Below, piece by piece: positions 9,982-18,229 of a DNA stretch of 64,000 bases. The stretch comes from DASYQD01 sp963837455. Lineage in GTDB: Bacteria; Acidobacteriota; Thermoanaerobaculia; Multivoradales; JAIOJS01. Numbering within the stretch: position 1 is the first letter of the stretch; each line of letters opens with the position of its first letter. The stretch is taken from the NCBI GenBank assembly GCA_963837455.1, contig CAWINM010000010.1, forward strand, positions 496,001-560,000, read 5' to 3'. The notes beneath the pieces are model-generated. The model saw nothing but the letters and a program-made list of their open reading frames with translations. It was not told the origin of the DNA and did no database searches. The translations under genes and the position numbers were made by a program.

Positions 9982-12900
9982 TTATCCGGACCCCACGATC
10001 GTCCAGGCCGCCCAGTCACGCGCTGGGCTGCCGCTATCCCTCAGCTCGATCTGCGCCTCCCGCAATGCGGTCGCCGGAGCCGGCCGCTCGCCAGCCGCCG
10101 GTGAAGCGCGCGGGAGAGCGCAATGGCAGGACGGTCGTCGACCGGCCAGAGGCTTGCGATGACGGAACGCGCGCCAGCGCTGAGGAACGCTCGCGCGATG
10201 CCGTCGCGGCCGGACGTGATGCTCGGCCTGCCGCCTCCGGACGTGCAGGAGCTGAGCACCACGACGCTGCCGGCCAGGGAGAGCCGCTCGATGGCCGGGG
10301 CATCGATCAGCTGCAGGGATGAGCCGTCGCCCATCAGGAGAGCGCCGTTGGAGACTCCTCCCGCCACGGTGTGACCGGCGTAGTGAACGACGCCGTAGCG
10401 AGTCCAGTCGGCAGAGAGTAGCGCCGAGGCGGCGCGCAGCCGCACGCTGCAGCCGTAAAGGTCACTGACGGAGTCGAGCTCGCGGTCGAGTGCGGGCAGC
10501 ACCCCGAGGTTGGGGAAAAGAGCGCCTCCGTCATGCGCTCCGGCGATCAGGAGGGCGCACCGTGGGGGTCGTTCGGGCAGCTCCGCCAGGGCGGACCACA
10601 ATCGAAGGGATGGCGTCACAACCAGCTCGTGGCTGTCGAGAAGGGAGCGCTGCTCCTGGTCTGGAAGGGAGCCAAACGGCACCTCGAAGAGAACCTCATC
10701 AGGAGAGACGATCACCTGAAAGTCGAGAGGCCCTTCTCTACCCAGTAGCAGGGAGCTCAACATCCGCACCTCTGGCGCGCGCAGGTTTCCGTGCTCGACT
10801 TCGAAGCTGGCCACCGAGGCGGAGCTCGGCCAGCGCCCTGCGTGTGATGGGATGGCGAGCGAGCTTCACGCTGTCGTCGACGAGCTTCCAGACGAGCAAC
10901 TCATCGTCCAGGCAGAGGTAGGCGAGGATGGACCGGCCTCGTAGCCTCGAGCCCAGAGCGCCGGATGGGACCGCTGTCGAGTTGCTGCGTGCAAAGGCCA
11001 GCGAACGCCAAGACTCGAGCACCTCGAGCGCATCGCCGGCCCTTCCCTGGTCGGCAAGCAGGCGGACGAGGGCGTAGTGGACCTCCTTGCGTTGGTCGAA
11101 GAGGTCGTCGCGGTCTCGGAGCCCCAACTCGTCGAGCTCGTGGTCGGATCGGGCGATCGCGAGGCGGAGAGTCGTTTCGGCCGCCTTGGTGTTGCCTTCT
11201 CGCCGCTCGATGCGGGAACCGACGAAGGCGGTGTCGAGGTAGAGGTCCGCCTCCCGGGTCGCCAGCGTGTCGATGTCGGCCAACAACCTCTTTGCTCGTC
11301 CGGGGTCGGATGCGGCCATGGTCCGGGCCAGCTCGATCGCCGCGTGGGCGAAGTAGCGAGCCCGCAGGTCGGGGTCTCCCAGCGCCTCGGCTTCGCCCAA
11401 GGCGGCTTGGAACGCGTCGGCGGCGGCAGCGGGCCGCCCCGCCAGCGTGGCGGCCCGCCCCTCCTCGAGGTACGACTCACAAGCGAAGTCCCGGAGCCCT
11501 GTTGACAGTGCTGCGGCGCGCATGGCGCGCGCGACCTCGAGAGCGACGTGCGGCAGTGCTTGTCGACGCGCCAGCTGGGCGAGGGCGCCCAAGGCGCGGT
11601 ACCGTCGCCTGGGGATTGACCCCTCGAGGCGCACCGCCGCGGTCGCCTCCTCCCAGGCCGCGTCGGTGCGCCCGAGGTAGTCGTAGAGATAGGCCACCAG
11701 CGTGCGCAGCGAGGCCTCACGGGAGCGGTCGTGTGCCCGGCGCAACTCCTCCAGGCCTCGCAGGTACGAAACGAGCGAATCGGCCGGGCGATTGCGCGCA
11801 TGCTCGACGAGCCCAGTGAGCCAGTCGGCCTGGGCGCGAACCAGGAGAGATGGGTGGGACGCCTTTGCGGCGATGGCCGCCGACGAGTGGGCCTGGTGCT
11901 CTGCCTGCTCGAGCTCGCTGGCGAGGAAGTCGCAGCTTCCCCACGTCAACGTCGCAAGCGCGGCAGCCGGGCTGCCCTGGGCTCCGAGAAGTGCCACCGC
12001 TCGCTCTGCCTCGAGCCGACAGCTGGCGACGTGTTGGCTGGCGTAGGCGCGACGAGCCAGTGCGTAGGCGCGGTGCCCAGCGGCTAGCTGCGCCAGGGTC
12101 GCTGGCGCCGCGCCATGGATCGATTGGAGGATGCTGGGTAGCAGCGGATCGCCGGTGAGCTCGGCGTGATGGGCCGCGACCTGGTCGGCAGCGGCGAGGC
12201 TTCTCCTTGCACGCAACGCATCTCCTGCCGTCGATGCTCCCGCCCAGTCGGCCAGATCCCGCTCGAGGACCTCCTGCTCGAGCCACTCAGGACTGGTCTG
12301 ATCAGCTGTGGCGTCGGCAGCGCGTAGTGCGGCCACCCGGGCACGCGCCTCCTCGGCCCACTCCGAGCGGCCGTCGAGGCGAAGGTAGCGCTGCCAGGTC
12401 GCGATGGCCTCTCGCCGCAGGCCCAGTGCTTCGAGAGCGAGCGCTTCATCGAAGAGCGCCTCGGCGTGACGCTCGCTGGCGGCCGAACGAAGGAGCACCT
12501 CGAGGCCCTCCGCAGCGAAGGCCGGTGCGTGCTCCTGATGAGAACGCTGGATCAACGCCGCTGCTAAGTCGTCATCGATGCTGCCATCTGAGGGGGCCGC
12601 ACGGTGGGCGCGGCGGAGGTCGTCGGCGGCCTCGCCGAGCTCGCCCACGAACAGGTGTACCAGGCCGAGGAGATGAAGGGCGCCCGGAGTCGGGTTCGTG
12701 TCCGCCTCCTTCTCGACGCGGCGGGCCACCGCCAGTAGCTGCCGACCGGGCTTGGTGCCTAGGCTGCGAGCGGCGAGCGGCAAGGGAACATGCGGGAACC
12801 CGCTCAGTCGGATCGGCCCCGGTCTCAGCCGTGAGGTCGCGGCTATCAGGTCGGCGTGGTCATCATGTGTCGCGGGTCGGGACCACCACCAGAGGGCGGA

Positions 12901-13017
12901 GCTGCCGATCGCGAAGGCAACAGCCACCGCAACGGCGGTGCGGCGCCCGCGTGGCTGGGGCGCTGGCGGCATGCCGGCGCGATCCATCTCAACGACCCGA
13001 TGCCGGCCGCCCCTCAC
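9982..13017 (-). CDS. Membrane-anchored TPR-CHAT (caspase-like) protease, two frameshifts
   Basis: About 1010 residues once two single-base shifts (near 10815 and 10085) are bridged. The N terminus is basic and has one membrane helix, TAVAVAVAFAIGSSALWWWS. Residues about 80-650 are almost wholly helical with many TPR-like repeats (for example LLGLVHLFVGELGEAADDLR and FDEALALEALGLRREAIATW). The C-terminal CHAT domain carries VVHYAGHTVAGG (catalytic His codon at 10371-10373) and VVLSSCTSGGG (catalytic Cys codon at 10245-10247). It ends with SVIASLWPVDD and, after the second shift, ALREAQIELRDSGSPARDWA before the TAA at 9982-9984. CHAT proteins are caspase-clan cysteine peptidases. The GTG start overlaps the yebC stop by four bases (GTGA); an internal ATG at 12987 is an alternative. 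A cytoplasmic protease domain on a membrane anchor is inferred. Confidence 0.85.
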
Positions 13018-13736
13018 GCCAGGCTGTGGAAGACCTTCTGCACGTCGTCGTCTTGCTCGAGGCGGTCGACGAGGTTGAGGACCTCCTTGGCCTCGCCCTC
13101 CGCGAGCTCGACGGGCGTGGTGGGGATGTACTCGGCCTCCGCCGAGATCGGCGTGATGCCGCGCTCCTCGAGGGCCTTCTGCAGCTGGCCGAAGTCGGCG
13201 AAGGCGCAGCGCAGCACGAGCTGGGGCTCCCCCTTCTCGTCGCTGCTCTCGCCCATCTCCTCGAGGCCGTGGTCGATGAGGTCGAGCTCGAGCGCCTCCT
13301 GGTCGATGCCGTCGGGGTCGAGGCGGAAGACGCCCATGTGCTGGAACAGGAAGCCGACGCTGCCGCTGCTCGCCAGGCTGCCGCCTCCCTTGTTGAAGTG
13401 GGTGCGGATGTTGGAGACGGTGCGCGTGGAGTTGTCGGTGGCCGTCTCGATGAGCAGGGCGACGCCGTGCGGCGCGTACCCCTCGTAGAGGATCTCCTGG
13501 TAGGCCTCCGCCTCCTTGCCTGCGGCGCGCTTGATCGCCGCCTCGATCTTGTCCTTCGGCATGTTGATCGAGCGGGCGTTCTGCACCACTCGGCGCAACA
13601 GTGGGTTGCCGTGCGGATCGGGCCCCCCCGCCTTGACGGCGATGGTGATCTCCTTGCCGATGCGCGCGAACTGCTTCGACATGCGGTCCCAGCGCGCGAA
13701 CATCGTGTGCTTGCGAACTTCGAATATGCGTCCCAT
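13014..13736 (-). CDS. yebC: YebC/PmpR-family protein
   Basis: 240 residues. It begins MGRIFEVRKHTMFARWDRMS, the variant YebC start in which the usual AGHSKWANIKH is replaced. It continues with FARIGKEITIAVKAGGPDPH and NPLLRRVVQNARSINMPKDK, then the three-domain body with YEGYAPHGVALLIETATDNS, GSLASSGSVGFLFQHMGVF and a C-terminal EAEYIPTTPVELAEGEAKEV. The length is normal. YebC proteins are known as DNA-binding transcriptional regulators and, more recently, as factors that help ribosomes translate proline-rich stretches. The gene lies first in a minus-strand unit with the CHAT gene, its TGA overlapping that gene's GTG. A promoter-like TTGGCC-18-TAGATT lies upstream. Confidence 0.92.
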   Translation of the reverse strand: MGRIFEVRKHTMFARWDRMSKQFARIGKEITIAVKAGGPDPHGNPLLRRVVQNARSINMPKDKIEAAIKRAAGKEAEAYQEILYEGYAPHGVALLIETATDNSTRTVSNIRTHFNKGGGSLASSGSVGFLFQHMGVFRLDPDGIDQEALELDLIDHGLEEMGESSDEKGEPQLVLRCAFADFGQLQKALEERGITPISAEAEYIPTTPVELAEGEAKEVLNLVDRLEQDDDVQKVFHSLA

Positions 13737-13797
13737 GGTCTTCTCGCGGGTTGGTTGCAGTGGGGGAACCGGGCGCGCGGCCGCCCGCGGAGCCTCA

Positions 13798-13827
13798 AAT
13801 CTAGCCGACACGGGCCGCAGGGGCCAA
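13798..13827 (-). promoter_or_regulatory. Candidate sigma-70 promoter for yebC-CHAT
   Basis: On the minus strand, TTGGCC (13822-13827) and TAGATT (13798-13803) are separated by 18 bases and lie about 60 nt upstream of the yebC ATG. This is one of few places in the window with both boxes recognisable. It is called by eye only. Confidence 0.4.
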
Positions 13828-13866
13828 GGAGGTCTCGCGGCGGCGGCTGCGCATATGCTGCCGGCC

Positions 13867-15324
13867 ATGAGAACGCCGCTCGCTTCCCTGTTGCTGCTGA
13901 CGGCCCTTTCCGGTGTGGCCGCGGCGGACGCCACCGAGCCTGCGCCCGCCCAGCCCCATGGCGCCCAGGCCGATGAGTCCCAGCGTGCCGAGTCGCCGCG
14001 GACGTGGCGCGTCGACTCCTTCCACACCGGCGGGCTCGGCGCCGAGCTGATCAGCCTCGACCGCGTGGTGGTGGAGCCGCTGCCCTGGCCGGGCAACCCC
14101 AAGGGGGCCCTGGGACCCGCGGACGCCGGTGCCTACCGCTTCACCGTGAGCGACGTCGCCAGCGGCACGCCGCTCTACCGGCGGGGCTACGGCTCGGTGT
14201 TCGGCGAGTGGGAGACCACCGCCGAGGCGGCCAAGGTCCACCGCACCTTCCACGAGTCGCTGCGCTTCCCGGCGCCGACGGCGCCGGTGCGGGTGGTGGT
14301 GGAGAAGCGGAAGGGGAACGGGTGGCACGAGGTCTGGCGGCAGGACGTCGACCCCGCCGACATGTTCCTCGACAGCGCCGAGCCGCCGCGGCAGCAGGCC
14401 ATCGAGCTCGAGCGCCACGGCGACCCGCGCGACAAGCTCGACCTGTTGCTCGTCGGCGATGGCTACACCGCCAAGGAGTGCGAGGACCTCTTCCCCGCCC
14501 ACGCGCAGCGGTTGATGGCGGCGCTCTTCGCGCACCAGCCCTTCACGCATCGGCGCAACGACTTCAACGTCTGGGGCATCTGCCCGCCGGCGGCGGCGAG
14601 CGGTGTCTCGCGTCCCTCCACGGGCCGGCACCTCGCCTCGCCGATCGGCACCAGCTACGACGCCTTCGGCTCCGAGCGCTACCTGCTCACGTTCGACAAC
14701 CGGGCGCTGCGGGAGGTTGCGTCGTGGGCGCCATACGACCACCTGGCGATCCTCGTCAACGAGGAGACCTACGGTGGCGGCGGCATCTTCAACCTCTACG
14801 CGACGGTGGCGGCACGCAGCGACTGGGCCGAGTACGTCTTCGTCCACGAGCTGGCGCACGAGCTCGCCGGGCTCGCCGACGAGTATTACACCTCGCCGGT
14901 GGCCTACGAGCCGGCCGCCAAGGTCAGCGAGCCGTGGGAGCCCAACGTTACGGCCGATCCGCAGCACCCGAAGTGGGCCGACCTGCTCACGCCCGGGGTC
15001 GCGCTGCCCACGCCATGGCCGAAGGAGGCCTACGAGGAGGCCGAGCGCGGATTCCAGGAGCGCCGCAAGCAGCTGCGCGCCGAGCGGCGCCCCGAGGTCG
15101 AGATGTCGGCCCTCTTCCGCGAGGAACAGGCGTTCGCCAGCAAGCTCCTCGCCGAGGATGGACACCCGGCGGTGGTGGGAGCCTTCCAGGGTGCCAACTA
15201 CGACGCCCAGGCGTTCTATCGCCCGTCGGCCGACTGCGTGATGTTCAGCCGCGACGCGGTGCCCTTCTGCGCCGTCTGCCAGCACGCGATCGAGGCGGTG
15301 ATCGACCTCAGCGCGCCGCGCTGA
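13867..15324 (+). CDS. Secreted M64-family metallopeptidase (IgA-peptidase M64 type)
   Basis: 485 residues from the ATG at 13867, which opens a clean signal peptide (MRTPLASLLLLTALSGVAAA). The N-terminal third is a beta-rich prodomain (DSFHTGGLGAELISLDRVVV). The peptidase domain starts near LDLLLVGDGYTAKECEDLFP, typical of M64. It carries the zinc site VFVHELAHELAGLADEYY, with His327, Glu328 and His331 followed by Asp-Glu. The region after it (TADPQHPKWADLLTPGVALP) and the final FYRPSADCVMFSRDAVPFCA and CQHAIEAVID also match the family. It should be exported and act as a zinc protease; despite the family name, the substrate is not known. It is divergent from yebC and convergent with the CGNR gene. 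Confidence 0.9.
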   Translation: MRTPLASLLLLTALSGVAAADATEPAPAQPHGAQADESQRAESPRTWRVDSFHTGGLGAELISLDRVVVEPLPWPGNPKGALGPADAGAYRFTVSDVASGTPLYRRGYGSVFGEWETTAEAAKVHRTFHESLRFPAPTAPVRVVVEKRKGNGWHEVWRQDVDPADMFLDSAEPPRQQAIELERHGDPRDKLDLLLVGDGYTAKECEDLFPAHAQRLMAALFAHQPFTHRRNDFNVWGICPPAAASGVSRPSTGRHLASPIGTSYDAFGSERYLLTFDNRALREVASWAPYDHLAILVNEETYGGGGIFNLYATVAARSDWAEYVFVHELAHELAGLADEYYTSPVAYEPAAKVSEPWEPNVTADPQHPKWADLLTPGVALPTPWPKEAYEEAERGFQERRKQLRAERRPEVEMSALFREEQAFASKLLAEDGHPAVVGAFQGANYDAQAFYRPSADCVMFSRDAVPFCAVCQHAIEAVIDLSAPR

Positions 15325-15349
15325 GGGAGCGCCTGGATCGGCCCTCAGC
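15320..15349. terminator. Bidirectional hairpin spanning both stop codons of convergent genes
   Basis: GCTGAGGG (15320-15327) pairs perfectly with CCCTCAGC (15342-15349). The TGA of the M64 gene lies in the left arm and the stop of the CGNR gene (as TCA) in the right arm. There is no T-run, so it may act as an mRNA 3'-end structure as much as a terminator. Confidence 0.5.
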
Positions 15350-15977
15350 GGGCAGTGGCGTGCTGCCGGTGGTAGTGGCGGCGCGCCTTCGCCCGGTTGC
15401 CGCAGCTCTCCATCGAGCACCAGCGGCGGGAGCGGTTGCGGCTGTGGTCGAGGAAGAGCCAGGTGCAGCTGGCGCCGTCGCACTCGCGGACGCGGTCGAG
15501 CTCGTCGTCGGCGAGCAGGTCTGCCGCCGAGCGGGCGATCGGCCAGAGGGGAGCCGCGAGCAGGTCGCCGGCGTCCCCCCACTCCCAGCGGTAGCTGCCG
15601 TCGTGCCAGGCCACCCTCAGGTGGGGGAGGGCTTCTTCGAGGGAGCGGTTGAGGGCGCCGAGGTCGCCCGCGGCAACCCGTCGCCCGCGCGCCTGGGCCG
15701 CGAACAGCCGATAGAGCGCCTCGCGGAGGACCAGCGACGCCGCGACGACGGTGCCCGCTGCGGCCGGTGCGCGGCGGGCCTGGCGGCCGAGCGAGGCCAC
15801 CTCGCGGTGACCGAGGGCGGCCGCCTGGGCCGCGAAGGCGAGCAGCGCCGGGTAGCCGGTGAGCCGATCGGACTCCGGGCGGGCGCGATCGCCCCAGGTG
15901 TTGGCGAAGTCGAGGCAGAGGGCACCGCCGGAGAGCTCGAAGATGGGGTCCCGGGGTCTGGCGGTGGCGTCCCTCAC
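15345..15977 (-). CDS. CGNR zinc-finger / ABATE-domain transcriptional regulator
   Basis: 210 residues. The N terminus, FELSGGALCLDFANTWGDR, matches the start of the ABATE (putative stress-induced) domain. The C terminus carries the CGNR treble-clef finger: VRECDGASCTWLFLDHSRNR, then RRWCSMESCGNRAKARRHYH, with the four cysteines in C-x4-C and C-x4-C and the CGNR signature. Proteins of this family are thought to be DNA-binding regulators. It is divergently transcribed from the DinB gene, and the intergenic region between them holds a tandem repeat and GGTTA/TAACC half-sites, so it may regulate that neighbour and itself. Confidence 0.9.
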   Translation of the reverse strand: MRDATARPRDPIFELSGGALCLDFANTWGDRARPESDRLTGYPALLAFAAQAAALGHREVASLGRQARRAPAAAGTVVAASLVLREALYRLFAAQARGRRVAAGDLGALNRSLEEALPHLRVAWHDGSYRWEWGDAGDLLAAPLWPIARSAADLLADDELDRVRECDGASCTWLFLDHSRNRSRRWCSMESCGNRAKARRHYHRQHATAR

Positions 15978-16047
15978 CTTTCCAGTCTAACTCGTGAGGG
16001 GTGGTTGACCGGTTATGGAGGGCGATGCTATCGTAACCATCATGCTG

Positions 16048-16079
16048 GTCGAAAGAGGTTAGAGTCGAAAGAGGTTAGA
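16048..16079. repeat. Two tandem copies of a 16-bp unit in a divergent promoter region
   Basis: GTCGAAAGAGGTTAGA occurs twice head-to-tail (16048-16063 and 16064-16079), in the gap between the divergent CGNR and DinB genes. Each copy ends in GGTTAGA. Nearby GGTTA (about 16011) and TAACC (about 16033) form a spaced inverted pair. These could be binding sites for the CGNR regulator or a simple slippage duplication. Confidence 0.7.
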
Positions 16080-16164
16080 GAAGAAGACCGTCAGAGTCCG
16101 CAGAAGATCCCAGCGAGCCCGGCAGGTACCCTGTAGCCCAGCCGGCTGCCAACCGGAGGCCCCC

Positions 16165-16698
16165 ATGAGCAGCGACGCCACCCCCGCCAGCATCGCCACC
16201 GATTCCTGCCCCGATCCCACCCGCATCGAGACCGCCCGCCTCGCCGACCAGCTCGAGCGTTCCCTCCGCGGCGGCGCCTGGCACGGCCCATCGCTGCTCG
16301 AGGCCGTCGAGGGCATCGATGCCGAGGCCGCCGAGCGCCGGCCCGTCGCCGGCGCGCACACCATCGCCGAGATCGTCGGCCATGCCGCTTTCTGGATCGA
16401 CGCCGGGCGGCGGCGAATCGGCGGCGAAGCGGTGAGCGAGGTGCCGCCGGCGCTCAACTTCCCGCCCCAGGGGGCGGCCAGCGCAAGCTCCTGGCAGGCC
16501 ACGCTGGCCGCTCTCGACGAGGCGCACCGGCGCCTGCACGCGACGCTGCTGGCGCTCGACGACGACCGGCTCGACGGCGCTGTGGCCGGCTCCGACCCCA
16601 CCGTCCGCGGCCTGCTCCTCGGCATCCTGCAGCACAACGCCTACCACGCCGGGCAGATCGTCGTGCTCAGGAAGGCGGGCGCGGGGAGCGGGCCATGA
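16165..16698 (+). CDS. DinB-family protein
   Basis: 177 residues, mostly helical. The metal-binding histidines of the DinB/YfiT four-helix bundle are visible: RPVAGAHTIAEIVGHAAFWI in the second helix region, and GILQHNAYHAGQIVVLRK near the C terminus. The length is normal. DinB-like proteins include thiol-dependent transferases (mycothiol or bacillithiol linked) and many members of unknown activity; which applies here is not clear. The last four bases overlap the start of the zinc-finger phosphatase gene. The preceding gene on the other strand encodes a CGNR regulator. Confidence 0.85.
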   Translation: MSSDATPASIATDSCPDPTRIETARLADQLERSLRGGAWHGPSLLEAVEGIDAEAAERRPVAGAHTIAEIVGHAAFWIDAGRRRIGGEAVSEVPPALNFPPQGAASASSWQATLAALDEAHRRLHATLLALDDDRLDGAVAGSDPTVRGLLLGILQHNAYHAGQIVVLRKAGAGSGP

Positions 16699-17681
16699 CC
16701 GCCGTCGAGGAGCGCGTCCGCGAGCGGCTGCTGGTCAGGCGCGAGGAGCTCGCCGAGCTGGCCGAAGAGCGGCGCGAGCAGCGCCTCGTCGACCTGCTGC
16801 GCCGCGTCGACGGCGCCCTCGCCGCGATCAGCGTTGGCGAGTGGGGAATCTGCGCCGTCTGCCGCGCGCCGGTGAGCTCGGAGCGGATGGAGGCCGACCC
16901 GCTGGTGACGGTGTGCCTCGGGTGCCTCGCTCCGGACGAGCGACGGGCCCTCGAGCGCGACCTGGAAGCGGCGGCGCGCCTGCAGCGCTCGCTGCTGCCG
17001 CCGTCGCGGCTCGACCACGACGGCTGGCAGCTCGCCTACCTCTGGGAGCCGCTGGGGCCGGTCTCCGGCGACCACGTCGACCTGCTGCGGCCCGCTCGCG
17101 ACGACGAGCCCCTCCACCTCCTGCTCGGCGACGTCGTCGGCAAGGGGGTGGCGGCGTCGCTGCTGCAATCCCAGCTCCACGCGCTCTTCCGCGCCGTGGT
17201 GACGCCCGACATGCCGCTCGGCGAGATGATGGGGCGCGTCAACCGACTCTTCTTCGATGCCACCAGGGGCCGCAGCTACGCCACCATGGTGGCGGCGCGG
17301 CTGTTCCCCGATGGCCGCGTCGAGCTCGCCAACGCCGGGCACCCCCGACCGTTGCTGGCCGACAGCCGCGGCGTGCGGCCCGTCGAGGGTGCGGGGTTGC
17401 CGCTGGGCCTCTTCGCCGGCGCCGACTACCAGGGGCGAGAGCTGTGGCTGGGGCCGGGTCAGACGCTGCTTGGCTACACCGATGGCTGGACGGAGGCGAT
17501 GGTGGGTGACGAGGAGCTCGGCATCGGCCGCGCTGCGGCGGCGGTGCGGCGCGCGGCGGAGCTCCCTCCCGAGGCGCTCCTCGCGGCCTGCAGGGCCGAG
17601 CTCGACGCCTTCCTCACCGGCAGCCCGCGGGGCGATGACCTCACCCTGCTGGCGCTCCGGCGCAAGCCGCGCGACGCGTGA
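16695..17681 (+). CDS. DksA/TraR-type zinc finger fused to a SpoIIE/RsbU PP2C phosphatase
   Basis: 328 residues. The first 45 form a charged coiled coil (ELAELAEERREQRLVDLLRR). Residues about 46-80 read AISVGEWGICAVCRAPVSSE and ADPLVTVCLGCLAPDERRAL, a C-x2-C...C-x2-C treble-clef finger of the DksA/TraR type. From about 95 onward is a PP2C-like SpoIIE domain: AARLQRSLLPPSRLDHDGWQ, GPVSGDHVDLL, LLLGDVVGKGVAASLL, YATMVAARLFPDGRVELANA, LLGYTDGWTEAM and RGDDLTLLAL. Metal-binding Asp residues are present in GD-V-GKG and GDDLT, so it should be an active Ser/Thr phosphatase, as in partner-switching sigma control. The finger in place of a PAS or GAF sensor is unusual. It overlaps the DinB gene by 4 nt. 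Confidence 0.88.
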   Translation: MTAVEERVRERLLVRREELAELAEERREQRLVDLLRRVDGALAAISVGEWGICAVCRAPVSSERMEADPLVTVCLGCLAPDERRALERDLEAAARLQRSLLPPSRLDHDGWQLAYLWEPLGPVSGDHVDLLRPARDDEPLHLLLGDVVGKGVAASLLQSQLHALFRAVVTPDMPLGEMMGRVNRLFFDATRGRSYATMVAARLFPDGRVELANAGHPRPLLADSRGVRPVEGAGLPLGLFAGADYQGRELWLGPGQTLLGYTDGWTEAMVGDEELGIGRAAAAVRRAAELPPEALLAACRAELDAFLTGSPRGDDLTLLALRRKPRDA

Positions 17682-17689
17682 GGTCGGTG

Positions 17690-17712
17690 CGGGCGGTAGA
17701 AGCTTTCGCCCG
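17690..17712. terminator. Hairpin between convergent genes
   Basis: CGGGCG (17690-17695) pairs with CGCCCG (17707-17712); the loop contains the palindrome AAGCTT. It lies 9 nt after the phosphatase stop and 17 nt before the stop of the convergent membrane protein. There is no clear U-tract. The same six-base stem occurs in the hairpin at 3335-3357. Confidence 0.4.
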
Positions 17713-17728
17713 GGGCGTTGCTCGCGAG

Positions 17729-18229
17729 TCAGCCGCCTCCGCGGTCCCTGCCGCGGTCGGCTCGCCGTCTGCGCTGCCAGCGGTCGACGCCGGCCGAGGC
17801 CGCCTGGATGGCGGAGAGCAGCAGGCCGACGGCCACCGACTGGCGGTAGGTGAGCGCTGGCCCGCGGCGCGAGAGCACGACGGCGCCGAAGAGCACGTTG
17901 GGCACCAGCACCACGGTCATCACGAAGGTCGAGAGGCGAACGAGCACCGGGCGCTCGTCACCGCTCGGCGTGCGCCGCCACGGCCGGCGCGTCGCCATGC
18001 CGACCACGAGCAGCACGGCGATGGCGAGCGAGGCGAGCGCCGCGGGCAGGCGGGCGCCGTGCCAGAACCCCCAGCCGGCGAGCAGGCCGACGAGCGCTGG
18101 GAAGGTGACCATCCAGAAGAGCAGGGTGGCGATGGCGAGCACCCAGAGAGGCGCCTCCTCGATGGGCGTCCCGCCGCTGCGCCGGAGCTGCCGCCGGCGG
18201 CGGGGTACCGGGTCGGTCCCGCGCCTCAC
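17729..18229 (-). CDS. Small multi-pass membrane protein, unknown function
   Basis: 166 residues with four predicted membrane helices: LWVLAIATLLFWMVTFPALV, ARLPAALASLAIAVLLVVGM, VRLSTFVMTVVLVPNVLFGA and a weaker YRQSVAVGLLLSAIQAAS. Both termini are strongly basic (RRRRQLRRSGG and WQRRRRADRGR), so both ends probably face the cytoplasm. I recognise no family. It overlaps the alkyltransferase-like gene by 4 nt and is the last gene of a three-gene minus-strand unit that begins with the M24 peptidase. A longer plus-strand frame here is very Arg/His rich and looks like a shadow. Confidence 0.65.
   Translation of the reverse strand: MRRGTDPVPRRRRQLRRSGGTPIEEAPLWVLAIATLLFWMVTFPALVGLLAGWGFWHGARLPAALASLAIAVLLVVGMATRRPWRRTPSGDERPVLVRLSTFVMTVVLVPNVLFGAVVLSRRGPALTYRQSVAVGLLLSAIQAASAGVDRWQRRRRADRGRDRGGG

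Noticed and set aside
13801..15582. 593-residue minus-strand frame over the M64 peptidase gene
   Set aside because: Composition is typical of an antisense shadow, and the plus strand has a signal peptide and the HELAH zinc motif.
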